Positions 45,682-56,899 are shown, numbered from the stretch's first letter. The stretch: 64,000 nucleotides of DNA from Odontocerum albicorne (GCA_949825065.1 OX463854.1:17423226-17487225); one strand, 5' to 3'. Notes: a model not told the origin generated them from the sequence alone. A program made the numbers and translations.

Positions 45682-46607
45682 TCCAGAAAGTAAGTGTACT
45701 GAATTTTTGTAGGTTACAATTTTTTTTATTTAAACAAAAAAATTACGTGGTTACCGTAGTATATATGTAAGCTATTTTTCGACATAGTCGCCATTCCTCT
45801 CAATGCAGGTGGTGAAGCGGGGTATCAACTTTTTGATGCCTTCCTCGAAGTAGTTTCCCGCCAACCCCTCCGTCCACTTCTCCACCTTCTCCTTAACCTC
45901 CTCGTCGGTTGAAAACCTTTTTCCACCCATGTGCAGCTTCAGGGAAGTAAAGAGATAGTAATCTGAAGGTACTAGGTCAGGGGAATGCGCGGGATGGTTC
46001 AGGACATCCCATTTAAACGAGGCGAGCAGTTCCTTCGTGGCGTTGGCCGTGTGTGGTCTGGCATTGTCGTGCAGCAGGCAGACTCCCTTTGTCAGCATGC
46101 CTCTCCTCTTGTTCTGAATCGCCCTCCGCAATTGTTTTAGGGTCTCACAGTATCTTGCAGAGTTGATGGTCTCCCCTTGAGGCATATATTCAATTAAAAT
46201 TATGCCTTGACAGTACCAAAACACGGATGCCATGATTTTCTTGGCTGAAATTGTGGTTTTGAACTTTTTGGCGGAGGGTGAAGAGGTGTGACGTGACCGT
46301 TTTTAAACTCGCGACACCACTTGTACACACTCGTACGATTCATAGCTTTATCACCATATGCCGTTTTCACCTCATTATAAACCTCAACCGGAGATTTTCC
46401 CTTCCAAACGAGATAACGGATGACGCCGCGTATTTCGCACTTGGCGGGAGATTGGATTGACATTTTTCACGAAACGTGTTGTCGCGTCGACACTTCTCAA
46501 CGTACTGAACTCGAACCGGGAAGGGTCAGGCAACACGGAAATGTAGCCAACATGTCGAAAATAAAATCCATCCGGTCGTGAGAGTCTCAGTACACTTATT
46601 TTCTGGA
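45682..46607 (-). mobile_element. mariner element, internally deleted, complete ends
   Basis: Terminal inverted repeats TCCAGAAAGTAAGTGTACTG (left) and TCCAGAAAATAAGTGTACTG (right, reverse complement) differ at one base. TA flanks both ends (45680-45681 and 46608-46609). 926 bp against the usual ~1.3 kb. Its ends are near-identical, so it is a fairly young copy. The transposase is minus-strand. No sign of a second insertion within it. Confidence 0.96.
45772..46463 (-). pseudogene. mariner transposase, deletion derivative
   Basis: N-terminus MSIQSPAKCEIRGVIRYLVW with the helix-turn-helix segment through SVYKWCREFKNGHVT (46463-46290). A deletion then joins it to QPRKSWHPCFGT (frame 1) and MASVFWYCQGIILIEYMPQG (frame 2, from 46233). 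The C-terminal half is open: LLHDNARPHTA carries the second catalytic Asp, and HSPDLVPSDYYLF carries the third, 34 residues later, so this is a D34D mariner. The deleted segment contains the first catalytic Asp and there is a frameshift at the junction, so no active enzyme is possible. Ends DYVEK, as in the family. Confidence 0.93.
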
Positions 46608-46609
46608 TA

Positions 46610-47430
46610 CGCATAGTATATACGAATTATTTTTGAGAGTATTGGTTTAATTGAACCCCAAAATTGGTTTACTAAATAGTGCTTTATAAACAACTTCTCA
46701 CTTCTCTTCTGATGGCACTACTCTAAAAAAATGTCAATGTAGTGCTGTCTGAGTCTACCCAAGGGTCGTGTTTCATTGATCTTTGTTCATATAAAATTCT
46801 GATGGATCAATTCGACACTTTTCTTTTAGACTCGTTATCTAGAGCTATTAAGATTAAATTGTCATCCAAGTATATCATCATATTTGTCATGCTTGAGGGA
46901 AATTCTGATTTACGGATATTTTCGTAGAGGTCGCTACGGTTCTTAGGCCTTTTGACTTGGAATTTTTTTGGTGGTAAATATTTCCCAAGAAGATTTGTCA
47001 ACCCTTTAATTGTAATTTTATCAATTCGTAAAACGTTTCACTGAGCGCGCATTAACTTATTTTTAGGAAAAATGTAGATTCACTGTTATTTAAATAATCT
47101 TTGTATTTTTTTTCCTGGACATTGTGTCAGTTCATTTTCAAGCAAGGCATCTATCTCCTGACTCCTGAATCATCTTTTATGTAGTTTTCTTTAGATCAGT
47201 TGTCATGCAAGATCATTTCCATGTCGCTGTGTTGTCTTCCCCCCTGACAATATCTTTCACCAAACAAATTTCTTAGATCCGGATATTCCTGACCAAATTT
47301 CTCATTATATTTTCCTGGCATGGTCCTGTATTCATTTCTAAACTTGGCGATTTTCTTTTTGTTTTAGTTATTTCAGATCGGAATTTGACCCCGGTGTGTT
47401 ATTATTTTTCTAACACAGATCTCATTTATG
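46610..47430. other. Spacer with an unassigned minus-strand ORF (47001-46807)
   Basis: The 64-codon frame (LLGKYLPPKKFQVKRPKNRS...) is not simple sequence, but no family is recognised. Confidence 0.35.
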
Positions 47431-47439
47431 CTTTTTAAA

Positions 47440-47665
47440 TGTATGTGGCTATTCTTCCATATTACAGTAACATTCATCCTTCAATTGGTTAGACTTAGTG
47501 TGTTGCAGTTCTGTCACATCATCCAACCATTTCGGCTTTGGTCTATTCACTTTCTCACGTGTCATCGGCTCACTAAATAAATCACCCTCCTTGCAGGGTC
47601 AATGTCCTGCATGCGGTATATTGCCCAAAATAGCGCAGTCTAGTCTTCTCATACAGGGCAAATAA
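47440..47665 (-). mobile_element. LINE C-terminal scrap
   Basis: The reverse complement reads DYALFWAIYRMQDIDPARRV, then MTREKVNRPKPKWLDDVTEL, matching the RWxGHxxRMxxxRxARxV ... GRPKxRWLDxV pattern of LINE C-termini. Confidence 0.6.
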
Positions 47666-47905
47666 TCTTATATCATATTCAATTATAATCAAATAAGCAA
47701 GTTTTAATCCTCAGTATAAAAATATATCAAACCAGTAAGTAACGTATGTATTTCGCGGTTAATTCGAGTCAAAATATTGCTCCACACAAGCTCATAAAAT
47801 ATGTCAAATTAAGATCAAGCGTAAGAATATTTTTGTAAAATACATTCATATATTGTTTTATGATATTTATATATTATCGGGTTTGTAAGTAATTATATCA
47901 ATAAG

Positions 47906-48377
47906 GTCTAAACGTTTCCGGTCTGAATAAATTAGAGTGTATATGCGCCAACACCACGCCGGGTAGGCTTATACTACGCCCACGCATGGTCAGTCAGACG
48001 ATGTAAAGTTAAAATTTGATACCTCAACTCTTAGACATATGTCAACTTAACCTGATAGAAGACGTGTTGTATCGTTATATTCTAAAATGTTTAAATACTG
48101 AGTATCGCGCGGTTATCAAGTTTCTTTCAAAACAAGTTTACATTAATATATTTATTTGAAAAAAAAACTTGATAACTTTTAAAAAAACTTGATAATTTTT
48201 TTTATATTTTAAAATATAATACAATAACACGTCTTATATCTGCCCTAGTTGACATACTACTGAAAGTATGTTAGAAGTATCAAATTTTAACTGTAACATC
48301 CCCCGACGATTCGGTGTGTTTAACTGACGTGGTATCTGTTCATAAACGCTCTAATTTATTCAGGCCAGAAATGTATC
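47906..48377. mobile_element. Large foldback element, ~470 bp
   Basis: Arms of ~185 bp: left from 47906 (GGTCTGAATAAATTAGAGTG, GTTAAAATTTGATACCTCAA, AGACGTGTTGTATCGTTATA) and right ending at 48377 with the reverse complements (GACGTGTTATTGTATTATAT etc.). The ~110-bp loop contains two AAAAACTTGATAA copies. A single-arm relative lies at 61868-62060. Its right edge abuts the TTA of the next MITE. Superfamily undetermined. Confidence 0.85.
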
Positions 48378-48380
48378 TTA

Positions 48381-48877
48381 GGCCGAGGCCACACCAAAAT
48401 GCTTCGTTAGGCGCTAAGCTAGATTTTACGTGACTCATATACTAGGTGACTTCAAGCATGGCCACATCAATGACTTACGCACAAATTCATTTGACAGTCG
48501 GGAGCGGTTGAGTCAACACATGATGTCACTCTCAAAACTAACCAATTTCATTACAACCATATTTATCTACTTTCTGTGCAACTTCATTCCAAAGGGATTT
48601 TATAACAGGTACATTTTTGTATAATTTGCTCGATGGGTTCCACAAAGGCTCCCTTTTATACACAGCTGTCATTAAAACTTCCGCTTTCTTGTAAATTAAC
48701 CAACACGTCTGTTCGCTCGGAGATTAACTCGGTGACTAATCGTCATGCCAAATGGCGCGAAGCGTGCTGTGTGGCCACTGCGATAGTATGCGATACGTTG
48801 GTTCGCTAGGATATGTCGCCTAGCTCGCAACATAGCTCTAAGCATCAAGCTAGGCTTCTTCCTGTGTGGCCACGACC
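48381..48877. mobile_element. PIF/Harbinger-like MITE, ~497 bp
   Basis: Left GGCCGAGGCCACACCAAAAT and right (reverse complement) GGTCGTGGCCACACAGGAAG match the termini of the MITE at 40119-40298. TTA on the left; on the right the bases are TAA, so the duplication is not intact. The inner part shares TAGCTCGCAACATAGCTCTAAGC-type blocks with the small MITE, and a longer non-repetitive middle. No gene. Confidence 0.7.
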
Positions 48878-48879
48878 TA

Positions 48880-49290
48880 AGTGGTATCTGAAGGTTGTAT
48901 ATTATTGATTTTATTTTTAAAGTCAAGTAGCATTATGATATTAAATAAACAAAACAATACAAGTAGATCGTACAAAATAATAATAAACGATACCTCTGAC
49001 CGATTTTATTTTCGATATCCAGCGGTGTTCAAGCGGTCCAGTTTGTTCGTAAAATATTTTTAATATAATATTGTATCTATTTTATATCGGACATAAAATA
49101 TCGCTCCTGGTTTCCAGCCCGCAAAATTTTCACAAACCTTTTTAAAACAAGCAAATCGCAAAATCATAAAATGTTGCGCTGATAATAAATGTAATTTTTT
49201 TTTCATTTTTGATAATACGTCAGATAATCAATTCATTCCAGAAAACGTCAAATTCAAATTTTTTATAATATCCTTAACCGTTCCGCCACC
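48880..49290. other. AT-rich spacer
   Basis: No feature supported. Confidence 0.5.
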
Positions 49291-49299
49291 CTACCTTAT

Positions 49300-49800
49300 C
49301 TCGCCGAAAAATTTCAGCGCCTTCCCGATCATGGACTTGTGCTACGCTCAAACCGAGATTGTTTATTGGCCTTTGCAGTTCTCCGCTCTTATTTTCTTAT
49401 TTTTACGTCGTCCTTTACTGCCCATGCAGTGAGACTTTGGAATCAGTTACAAACTAATGTTAGATTCGTTCCATCCCTGGAATGCTTTAAGAAGTGACTG
49501 AAAAAAATTAGTAACTTCTAGTCAGTAATAGCGTGTTTCATTCCTAATTTTATTTTCCTCTCCACCATTCCTTTCTTTTCCTTTTATTGATGATATTTAG
49601 CTTTTACATTTATTATGTATTATATATTTTCATAAATTTCATTAAGATGAATAATCATTTGAATATATTTTGCGACCATGTGAATTGCTTTATTTACTTT
49701 TGTTTGGTTGGTTGCAAGAGATTGACGCCTGGCAATAATCCCGCCAGGTTGTTTTTTTACAATGAAGTGTTAATAAATATATTAAATGCAGTTAATTTTA
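49300..49800 (+). mobile_element. SINE-partner LINE, 3' end (copy C, empty site)
   Basis: Coding tail CTTCCCGATCATGGACTTGT, GCTACGCTCAAACCGAGATT through GACGTCGTCCTTTACTGCC-type sequence (as in copy B), 3' UTR ATAGCGTGTTTCATTCC, then CCATGTGAATTGCTTTATTT, TGGTTGGTTGCAAGAGATTG, CCTGGCAATAATCCCGCCAG GTTGTTTTTTT and GAAGTGTTAATAAATA. No insertion at the hAT target position (about 49555). Confidence 0.85.
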
Positions 49801-51320
49801 TTCATAAAAATAATAGTGTTTATGATGAATAAATTCGACCTTTCTATTATAAAGTCTTGAAATATTAAATTAAGTGAATGCCTTACGTATTTTGATTTTA
49901 TAAAAAATATGTGTAATACTTACTTAGGAAATCCTTCGACAACAAGTTTGATTATTACTCCCTTTCGCGTGCTCTGAAGTGATTTACGAGTAAAAGTCCT
50001 ATCCTAGATTCTTCTTGTAGTGCGGACACGCTCTTCCAGATGGCATTTGAGGTGTCGGTGCGATGTACTTTTTTCACTTTATTTTCTTTTCACAGTCGCA
50101 TCATAAAGTTTAAAACGTGGCACCTTCTTGGCCACGGTGAGTCTCCATTGGTCGCATTTATGTGCCACTGTAATTCAACTTTGAGTATGTATACTTGTAC
50201 TTGAGATTGTTAAGGCCGTCATTGTACCTTTTATGGGCTACCCTGGTCTCTTTTTCCAAACTTAAGTTACGAGAAAGTTCTGGACAATTCGTGATTCTTG
50301 CAATGTATCTTACCCATAAAGTTGTGGGATGTTGCAATGTATTTAAATAATGCAATCTATGAATTGTTGAAAAAAATTATCTATCAACAGTTTATATATC
50401 ATATATTAACAGTGACTTGTATATGCAACTCATATACCATGTGAGTTAGTATATTATTTGTAAGCTGTATGTGCATTTATTATATTGTTAAGTGTATACG
50501 TGCGAAACCCTTAAACTAATGCGTCTCTATAATAAAAAAAATTGTAGCACCTACAAGAAAAACGAACTTTCTAGTTTAGTTGATGTGTCGCCTGTCCTCC
50601 GGTCAAGGGATTGAGGGTGTGCCAGTATGGTTTTCAATAAAATATTCCTTAAAAAAATTGGTTTCCGAAAGGGTTTCCACGTGAAAATAAATCAAGAAGT
50701 AGTAGTGTGTATTTCAACATTGATAATTTTAATGATTAAGTACAATTCAATGAAACGATTTTTAAAGACAGAAGATTGATGTTCAACTTGAAAGCCTTCC
50801 GAAGCTTCACACTTCATTTCATACCAACTTATTCATTGTTGGAGTACAAAGAGTAGAATCGTACTTGAAACTTCAAAATAAAATATTTCAAGTAATTTAA
50901 TCTACGAGTAGAATTGGAAACTTTTATAATAAGGTCNNNNNNNNNNNNNNNNNNNNNNNNNNNNNNNNNNNNNNNNNNNNNNNNNNNNNNNNNNNNNNNN
51001 NNNNNNNNNNNNNNNNNNNNNNNNNNNNNNNNNNNNNNNNNNNNNNNNNNNNNNNNNNNNNNNNNNNNNNNNNNNNNNNNNNNNNNNNNNNNNNNNNNNN
51101 NNNNNNNNNNNNNNNNNNNNNNNNNNNNNNNNNNNNTTTTCAATTACAGTCTAGGATAAAAGGGGAATCTTACGTAAAACTCATATGGCGCTGCGATTTG
51201 GTGGTTGGCCCTTAAAACCACAAAATTAGTTAACTAAACCCCTTACCTTAAAAGGGACAAATTGAATTTCAAAGCGTTTATTTTACTTTAAAAAAGGTAT
51301 TGCATTATGTTCATTTTTTG
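49801..51320. other. AT-rich spacer, including a 200-N assembly gap (50937-51136)
   Basis: Exactly 200 N, probably a scaffold gap of nominal size. On both sides only AT-rich sequence is seen. Confidence 0.8.
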
Positions 51321-51324
51321 TATA

Positions 51325-51485
51325 CAGTACAACCTGGTGGTTTTTTTTTACCATGCGGCAATATTTTCCAATTAACAAAAAAGGTGTTCAATAAACTTTT
51401 TTTTAAATCTGGTTACTGACGGAAATTTAACTCGCAACCTTTAGTTTGGAAGATAAGTACTTTATCAACAAGGATGTCATACATC
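51325..51485 (-). mobile_element. tRNA-derived SINE
   Basis: Tail TATACAGTACAACCTGGTGG and ACCATGCGGCAATATTTTCC (51330-51375), body and a degenerate head CATCCTTGTTGATAAAGTAC TTATCTTCCAAACTAAAGGT (reverse complement of the far side). Full length but diverged. Confidence 0.75.
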
Positions 51486-51634
51486 AGGTTGTAAATATTA
51501 CACATCTTTTTGTATAGATTTTCTATTTGACCTCTAAGATCACATTTTATTGATTATACGAGTAGTATTATAATTTCCGTGGCCTTATTTTGTAAAACGT
51601 TTTTCTTCCATGGTACCTCTACATACCGAATAAT

Positions 51635-51700
51635 AAACTCCGAGACCTAATTGGTAAGACAGTGCTTAAATCGCTGTTTAACTCATTGGTTTGTAGGAAA
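51635..51700 (+). mobile_element. Possible SINE head
   Basis: CTCCGAGACCTAATTGGTAA GACAGTGCTTAAATCGCTG resembles the family's box A region; no tail. Confidence 0.4.
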
Positions 51701-52735
51701 CTAGAAGGCAATGCTTACATTTGGAGTTCGCTTGGGGCACAGAGTTCACTCACGGTGGAGAAGGTACTGATAAAATATCTACGAATCTCCATATGAGGGA
51801 GTTTGGTGTGCATCCATGGCTTTATCCTACTCAGTCTCTGCAGGGCATACTCGGGTTTAGCTCCTTAAACGTAAGAAAAAGTCTGTTGGTATACGTTGTC
51901 CGATTGTTCGAGGAGTTGTGAGCTGTCCAACATTACCATAAAGATTAGCGATAAACGTTCCTAATAATTATATTAAACTGCGCCGGCAAGAACTGTTATC
52001 CAATCGAAATATGCAAGAACGGATCTACCAGCCGCTATGCCTGTTGGGAGGGCCTTAATTGTTTTGAACGAGACTGCTTTGGATATTGACAAAAGTGAAA
52101 GAAAATTTTCTTCGACGACTGGGGACGTTAGAAAGCACTCATCAATGAATTTGAATAAATTTTGAATATATTATATAATTCATTTAATACTATATGTTAC
52201 TAGCCAGGTTGAACTGCATACAACAAAAGTGGTATTACACTACAATACTCGTACATACATCAAACTGCAAGTGACTCGAAAGCTCAATTAATAAGGTAAT
52301 GCTGTCCCCTAGTCCCACTTTTAAACATATTGACATCACTAGTGCGATTATGAAGAGGGAACATCACACGACATCATCATGTTCAGGAGGGCCTATCTTC
52401 GACGTTTTTTTTAAATTTTATGTTGTGCTTGGAAGATTTGTTAGTCCATTTTAAATTGAGCGTTTTTTTGGAAATTTGCATTTTTACGAGTATTTCGTTT
52501 CCTCTTCTTTGGGAGATATTTTTATACTATTCTTGGATTGTTGACTGAATTACATCAATTGTATTTGATTATTTTCTACTTTCCATATATACATGCATAT
52601 GTATTTTCATGCAACATATTTTGATAAGTTTTTTTTGGAAAACATTGTGATACATTTTTATACCTATCATTATGTATGGTATATAAAGGACACTTGAGTG
52701 TCGTTTATTTTGTCAAACACAAATAAATTTGGTGT
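51701..52735. other. Spacer; unassigned plus ORF 51721-51921; repeat G copy 2 near 52640-52735
   Basis: The 66-codon frame (MEFAWGTEFTHGGEGTDKIS) is not simple sequence, but it is unrecognised. Repeat G matches 35320-35385. Confidence 0.4.
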
Positions 52736-52739
52736 TTAA

Positions 52740-53400
52740 TTTATTTTTCTTTCAGTAAATCTTATAACTGGGGTGTTGTTGCTCCCTTAGAAATTGAGTA
52801 TTATTGCTAACACGTACTATGATGAAGTACTGGCCATGTGGTCCTAAGCCGGAAGGATTGATTAATGGGACCGAGGATAGTGTTTTTTCCCGATTACAAT
52901 CTTCAATATGTCCTTATTATGTTTGAATTTGGAAATGTTAAAGGATACCATACGAATAAAAATAAAACCTTCAATAAAAGGGAGAGGTTAAGATAATAGG
53001 TTGAAACTAGCATTTATCAATGTATTCACTTACAGGCGAGTCTCAATTATCCGGAATCGCATTCGAATCGAAAAAAATCTGTTTTTTTTTTAACATTTTG
53101 AAATATTGTTTGATATGTTGTGAAAATGTTAAGTTTTAAATTTCCCTGTTAATCAGCAACCCAGTAAATGTGACTCCAGATAATCGAGAGTCTACTGCAG
53201 TTCTAAAAAAACCAACTTGGTAATGTTGTTGTTCATTTCACAAAGATAGGAATAAAACATACCTTTTTTTTATATTCTCATAAATGTTTTATGACTGTTA
53301 TTTATATAACGTAAAGTTTTCCTATATTTTGTGTCTGGAAATTTCGGTGCGGAAAGTTTTGCCAGCGCTGGCAATGACATGATTGTTTACAGCATCGTTA
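52740..53400 (+). repeat. Repeat F, longest copy, split by a pogo MITE
   Basis: Blocks GGTCCTAAGCCGGAAGGATT, GATTAATGGGACCGAGGATA, TCTTCAATATGTCCTTATTA, then after the MITE GGTGCGGAAAGTTTTGCCAG CGCTGGC (about 53350-53376), collinear with 32600-32900. Confidence 0.75.
53033..53197. mobile_element. pogo/Tigger-type MITE, 165 bp
   Basis: Ends CAGGCGAGTCTCAATTATCC and (reverse complement) CAGTAGACTCTCGATTATCT, the CAGTNGANTCTCGATTATC terminus of pogo/Tigger elements in the Tc1/mariner superfamily. TA precedes the left end (53031-53032); the right side has CA, one mutated base. No coding capacity. Confidence 0.85.
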
Positions 53401-54340
53401 CCTGAGACACCGGGCTTTAATCGATTCCGTTCAAATCTAGAGACACTATTTATTCCATATGCTCTTTCAATTCAAAATAGTGTCTTGCTGTTTAAATGTA
53501 TCTGATACAAAACGAAGACAAGGACAAAAACGCTTTCTTGTATACTATCGTCAATTGAGAGAAAATGATTTTGCATTTTGTTCGACGATATTATCATATA
53601 TAAGAATCAATTCCCACTAAACAATAAAAAGGAGCTCTCTATCTTATCTCGTGAGCAGCACAGAGCATTTTAAAATGTCGTATATCATCCTGAGAGCTAA
53701 TCCACAGTAGTATTTGATCTCTCTACCTTTCTTTTCTCCATCGAAGTCCTATCACCCGTATGATACTGTCTCATGTTTTCTCCTGCGCCCCTTCTAGAAC
53801 TTGTCCTCATTGAACCTGCTTCCTACAGCCTTTTCATAGTCTAAACATCTTCCACCGATTTCAGCCAAAACGAGTTGATTGGGTAGCCCCCATGAAACTG
53901 TCCAAGAAAATGTCTCAGTTAACTCAACTTGAATTTATCACTGCCCATTACAATACTTCGAGTTCGAGGAGAGGATTATTTTCAAAGGAAATATTAATAA
54001 TATTTCCTCTCCATTTATTTTTATGTGGCCTTTGCCCTATATATTATTTTTCTAGGGTGATCCTTAGTCTGTGGTAAGAGAAGATCAGTGGTTTGATAAA
54101 ATTAAAGTTAAAGAGGTAAGAATTTCCCTGAAGGGGAATAACCTTTTATTCTGGGTTTATCTTTCTACGAGTGTTGACTGAACTTTGGAGTATCAGATAT
54201 CTTCCTGAAACGATCTACATCAAAAGGTTTCATTTAAACGGATCTTGATTTGAAGATTTTTATTTTGCGTTTAACTCAGAAATATAACATTTTTGATAAT
54301 TTCTTGGAATATTTAAAAAAAAAAAGTGGAATTATTGTAC
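53401..54340. other. Spacer, less AT-rich between 53640 and 53900
   Basis: No recognised family. The 61-codon plus-strand frame 53892-54077 has no motif I can name. Confidence 0.4.
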
Positions 54341-54344
54341 ACAC

Positions 54345-54625
54345 AAACCATCCAATCATTTTCTTGTCGTGGTAGGTAGATAGTAGAAAGTGTCTTCCTC
54401 TACCATGACTCCAATTAATATTTGCACTAAATAGTTCTTTTGTTGGTCTTTCTTCATTATTTCGTTGTACTTGCCCAAATCATCTCAGAGAATTCTTCAT
54501 ATTACTCAATACATCAGCCTTAATTTCAAATTCATCCCTAATTACTTCATTCCGTATTCTATCATACATTGCACCCCATATATTCTTCTCGTTGTTGAAT
54601 TGAATAAGGCGAATGCATTTTTGTA
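54345..54625 (-). mobile_element. LINE family alpha 3' end
   Basis: The end block CAATCATTTTCTTGTCGTGG TAGGTAGATAG (54352-54382) and an upstream segment (minus-strand frame 54683-54480, ...RIRNEVIRDEFEIKADVLSN MKNSLR at its end) carry the family block IRNEVIRxxxxxKADVLSKMKKSxLR. Adjacent to a SINE. Confidence 0.75.
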
Positions 54626-54631
54626 TTGTAT

Positions 54632-54838
54632 TACACTTTCGTTGTTTATAGTACAGCCTGGCGGGCTTATTACCACCTGGCAATCTCTTCCAACCAATAA
54701 GAAAGATGTAAAAGAGGGCTCAAGTGAAAAGCAGACTAGAATTATTTAAAAAAAAATCTGAGTTCCAGTGGGATTTGAACCCGGAACCTCCAGGCTGGGA
54801 GACAGGATTTTTTCTACTAGGCCATGGAGGCTGGATAT
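54632..54838 (-). mobile_element. tRNA-derived SINE, best-preserved copy
   Basis: Head (reverse complement): CAGCCTCCATGGCCTAGTAG, CCTGTCTCCCAGCCTGGAGG, TTCCGGGTTCAAATCCCACT (box B-like GGGTTCAAATCCC). Body AGTCTGCTTTTCACTTGAGC. Tail on the plus strand: TATAGTACAGCCTGGCGGGC TTATTACCACCTGGCAATCT CTTCCAACCAATAAG (54648-54703). The tail contains the palindromic TTGCC/GGCAA pair. Confidence 0.9.
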
Positions 54839-54839
54839 T

Positions 54840-55955
54840 GTTGCTTATATTTTCAATTAAGTAGAGTCTTAATCAATTGAATGAGGTATTCAGGTAAGTG
54901 CGATGTTTAAATCGCATTAAAAAATATTTTGAATAATAATAACTTACGACAAATACTCATAGTTTTCCACGTCTCATAGAAACCAAGGTTTATTAATGAA
55001 CCATTAAAACGTTTGATTGTTTGAACACACTAAACATTAACGTAACGCTGTAATTTAATCGGCCTACTCAGAGTCAAGGAATTGACGTCATGATGAGCAA
55101 TAAAATGTTTTATATACATAGCATTAAATATTTCACGATTAACTCGTGGAATTCTCGTATCTCAGAAGGCGTATGCAAAAATAATGTTTTCAATAGTTCC
55201 AAAGTAGTCAACGTCAACAAAAACAGACTATATTTCATATGCTGACATGCATCAATCTTGCTGACATCATCTATTTGCAATTTTGGAATTCATGAGCACA
55301 ATAAATTTTGATCTCAAGCTAACATAACGTGGTACAATGTTTTCTTCATATCTGGAATATTAGGGTACGATTGGTACCAGAAAAAAAAGCCAAGTTCAGT
55401 TTTCCACTAAAGGCCTATTCATATATTTATTTTTTAATTATTACTTTATTATAATAATGTAACGATTATAATTACTACATAAAGTTTAAAACATGATGAG
55501 GTTTATCGCCAAAATGTAGAGGATTAACAGTTACTTTATAGAGAAAAGAGCCTATATAATACCAAAAATGCAAAATTAAAAAAATAAGGATTTAAGAAGG
55601 TAATCAATGGGCAGGAGAAGAAAATGGGACTAGAAAAAATGTTGATAGAAAACCAGCCCACGATATTTCACTAGATAGAGACTTCACATTTTTTATTCGC
55701 TTTTTGAAGCACGTCAACGATAGTGTGAATTTTATATTGGCTGACTCGAGTCTAACAGCATGCACAGTAAAAGATGACGTGAAAAATTAAGAGCAATGGA
55801 CTGAAAAATACTAAAGGTGATCTTTGCTTGAGCGTGCCGAGAGTCGACCATTTTCGACAAGACATGTGGAGGTGGTTGAACAGTTATGGATGTTATGATA
55901 TTGAAGTGGCAATCGACGATTTCACACGTTCAACCAGCAGAGGTGAGTAAGGTAT
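54840..55955. other. Spacer
   Basis: No feature supported. 55840-55930 is less AT-rich and reads DHFRQDMWRWLNSYG in one frame, not recognised. Confidence 0.4.
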
Positions 55956-55959
55956 TGTA

Positions 55960-56230
55960 TTACAGTGTTGTTGTATACAGTACAACTTGGCGGGGTAACT
56001 GCAATGTGGTAACCTCATCTAACCAACCATATAGATTTTTAAGAAGACTTAAGTGAAAACCGGACTGGAAACCAGATGTAATAAGCCCACCAGATGTGCC
56101 GAATTCAACTAAAAATAATTCAAATAAAATAAATATTTTATTTTAAATCTGTGTTCAAGCGGGAATCGAACCTGCAACCCCCGAGCTGGAAGACAAACGT
56201 CTTACCAGCTTGGCTACGTAAGGTGTGATA
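55960..56230 (-). mobile_element. tRNA-derived SINE, full length
   Basis: Head (reverse complement) CCTTACGTAGCCAAGCTGGT AAGACGTTTGTCTTCCAGCT CGGGGGTTGCAGGTTCGATT CCCGC: the clearest box A and box B in the window. A degenerate middle follows, then the tail (55980-56035) with ACAGTACAACTTGGCGGGGT AACTGCAATGTGGTAACC. Confidence 0.9.
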
Positions 56231-56694
56231 TGAACGTATGTTCATAGGTTGAATATAAAACGTACACAAATTAATTTATGTTTGGTTGAAAAAAAATCCC
56301 ATTCCTCGGAAGTAAAATAAATACAATATGGGATTCGAAACAATAGCCATGAATCAGAACTTAAGCGAACTTTATAATCAAATCTATCATAAAAAAATAT
56401 TTTTTTTATATCTTTGTGGCCTAATCAAGTTAGACGATGATAATTGAATTTGCCCTCGAAATAACGTGTTAAAGATTCGCTAAAACTATCCAGACTTTAA
56501 GAATTGTAATTAATTTTGTCAAGTTCTTAAGAAGTCAACTTGAACTTTAATCAAAAAAGTTAAGAATTTAATAGAAAACGAAATGGAAAATATGAAATGT
56601 CCACTTAGCGAAATGTATTTTCAGAAAAGATGTTTATCGTTCTCACTATTTATTTTTAGTTCTCCATGTTTCATATTATTAAGTTTTATTCTTT

Positions 56695-56820
56695 CTTGTA
56701 ATAAGAGACGGAATTTCCAACTGGAGGTTTTAGATTCGGTTCCCCAGCCTGTATTCGATACAAATATATAAAAAAATCCAGTCTCGTATTATGGTTGGTT
56801 AGTTAAAAAAATCTTGCGTG
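56695..56820 (+). mobile_element. SINE fragment
   Basis: CCAACTGGAGGTTTTAGATT CGGTTCCCCAGCCTG (head-like), then AAATCCAGTCTCGTATTATG GTTGGTTAG (body/tail start); the end of the tail is lost. Confidence 0.5.
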
Positions 56821-56899
56821 CGCTAGACTTGTGTGAGTATTGTGCAGTGCGGTAGAATTGCCAACACCTACGAAGACGAACTGCGACGAATATATTTGG

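Noticed and set aside
50829..51159. ORFs across the N run
   Set aside because: They are artefacts of translating the assembly gap.
56150..56228. Functional tRNA gene
   Set aside because: Box A and B are good, but the acceptor and anticodon arms do not pair properly and the sequence continues into the SINE body and tail.
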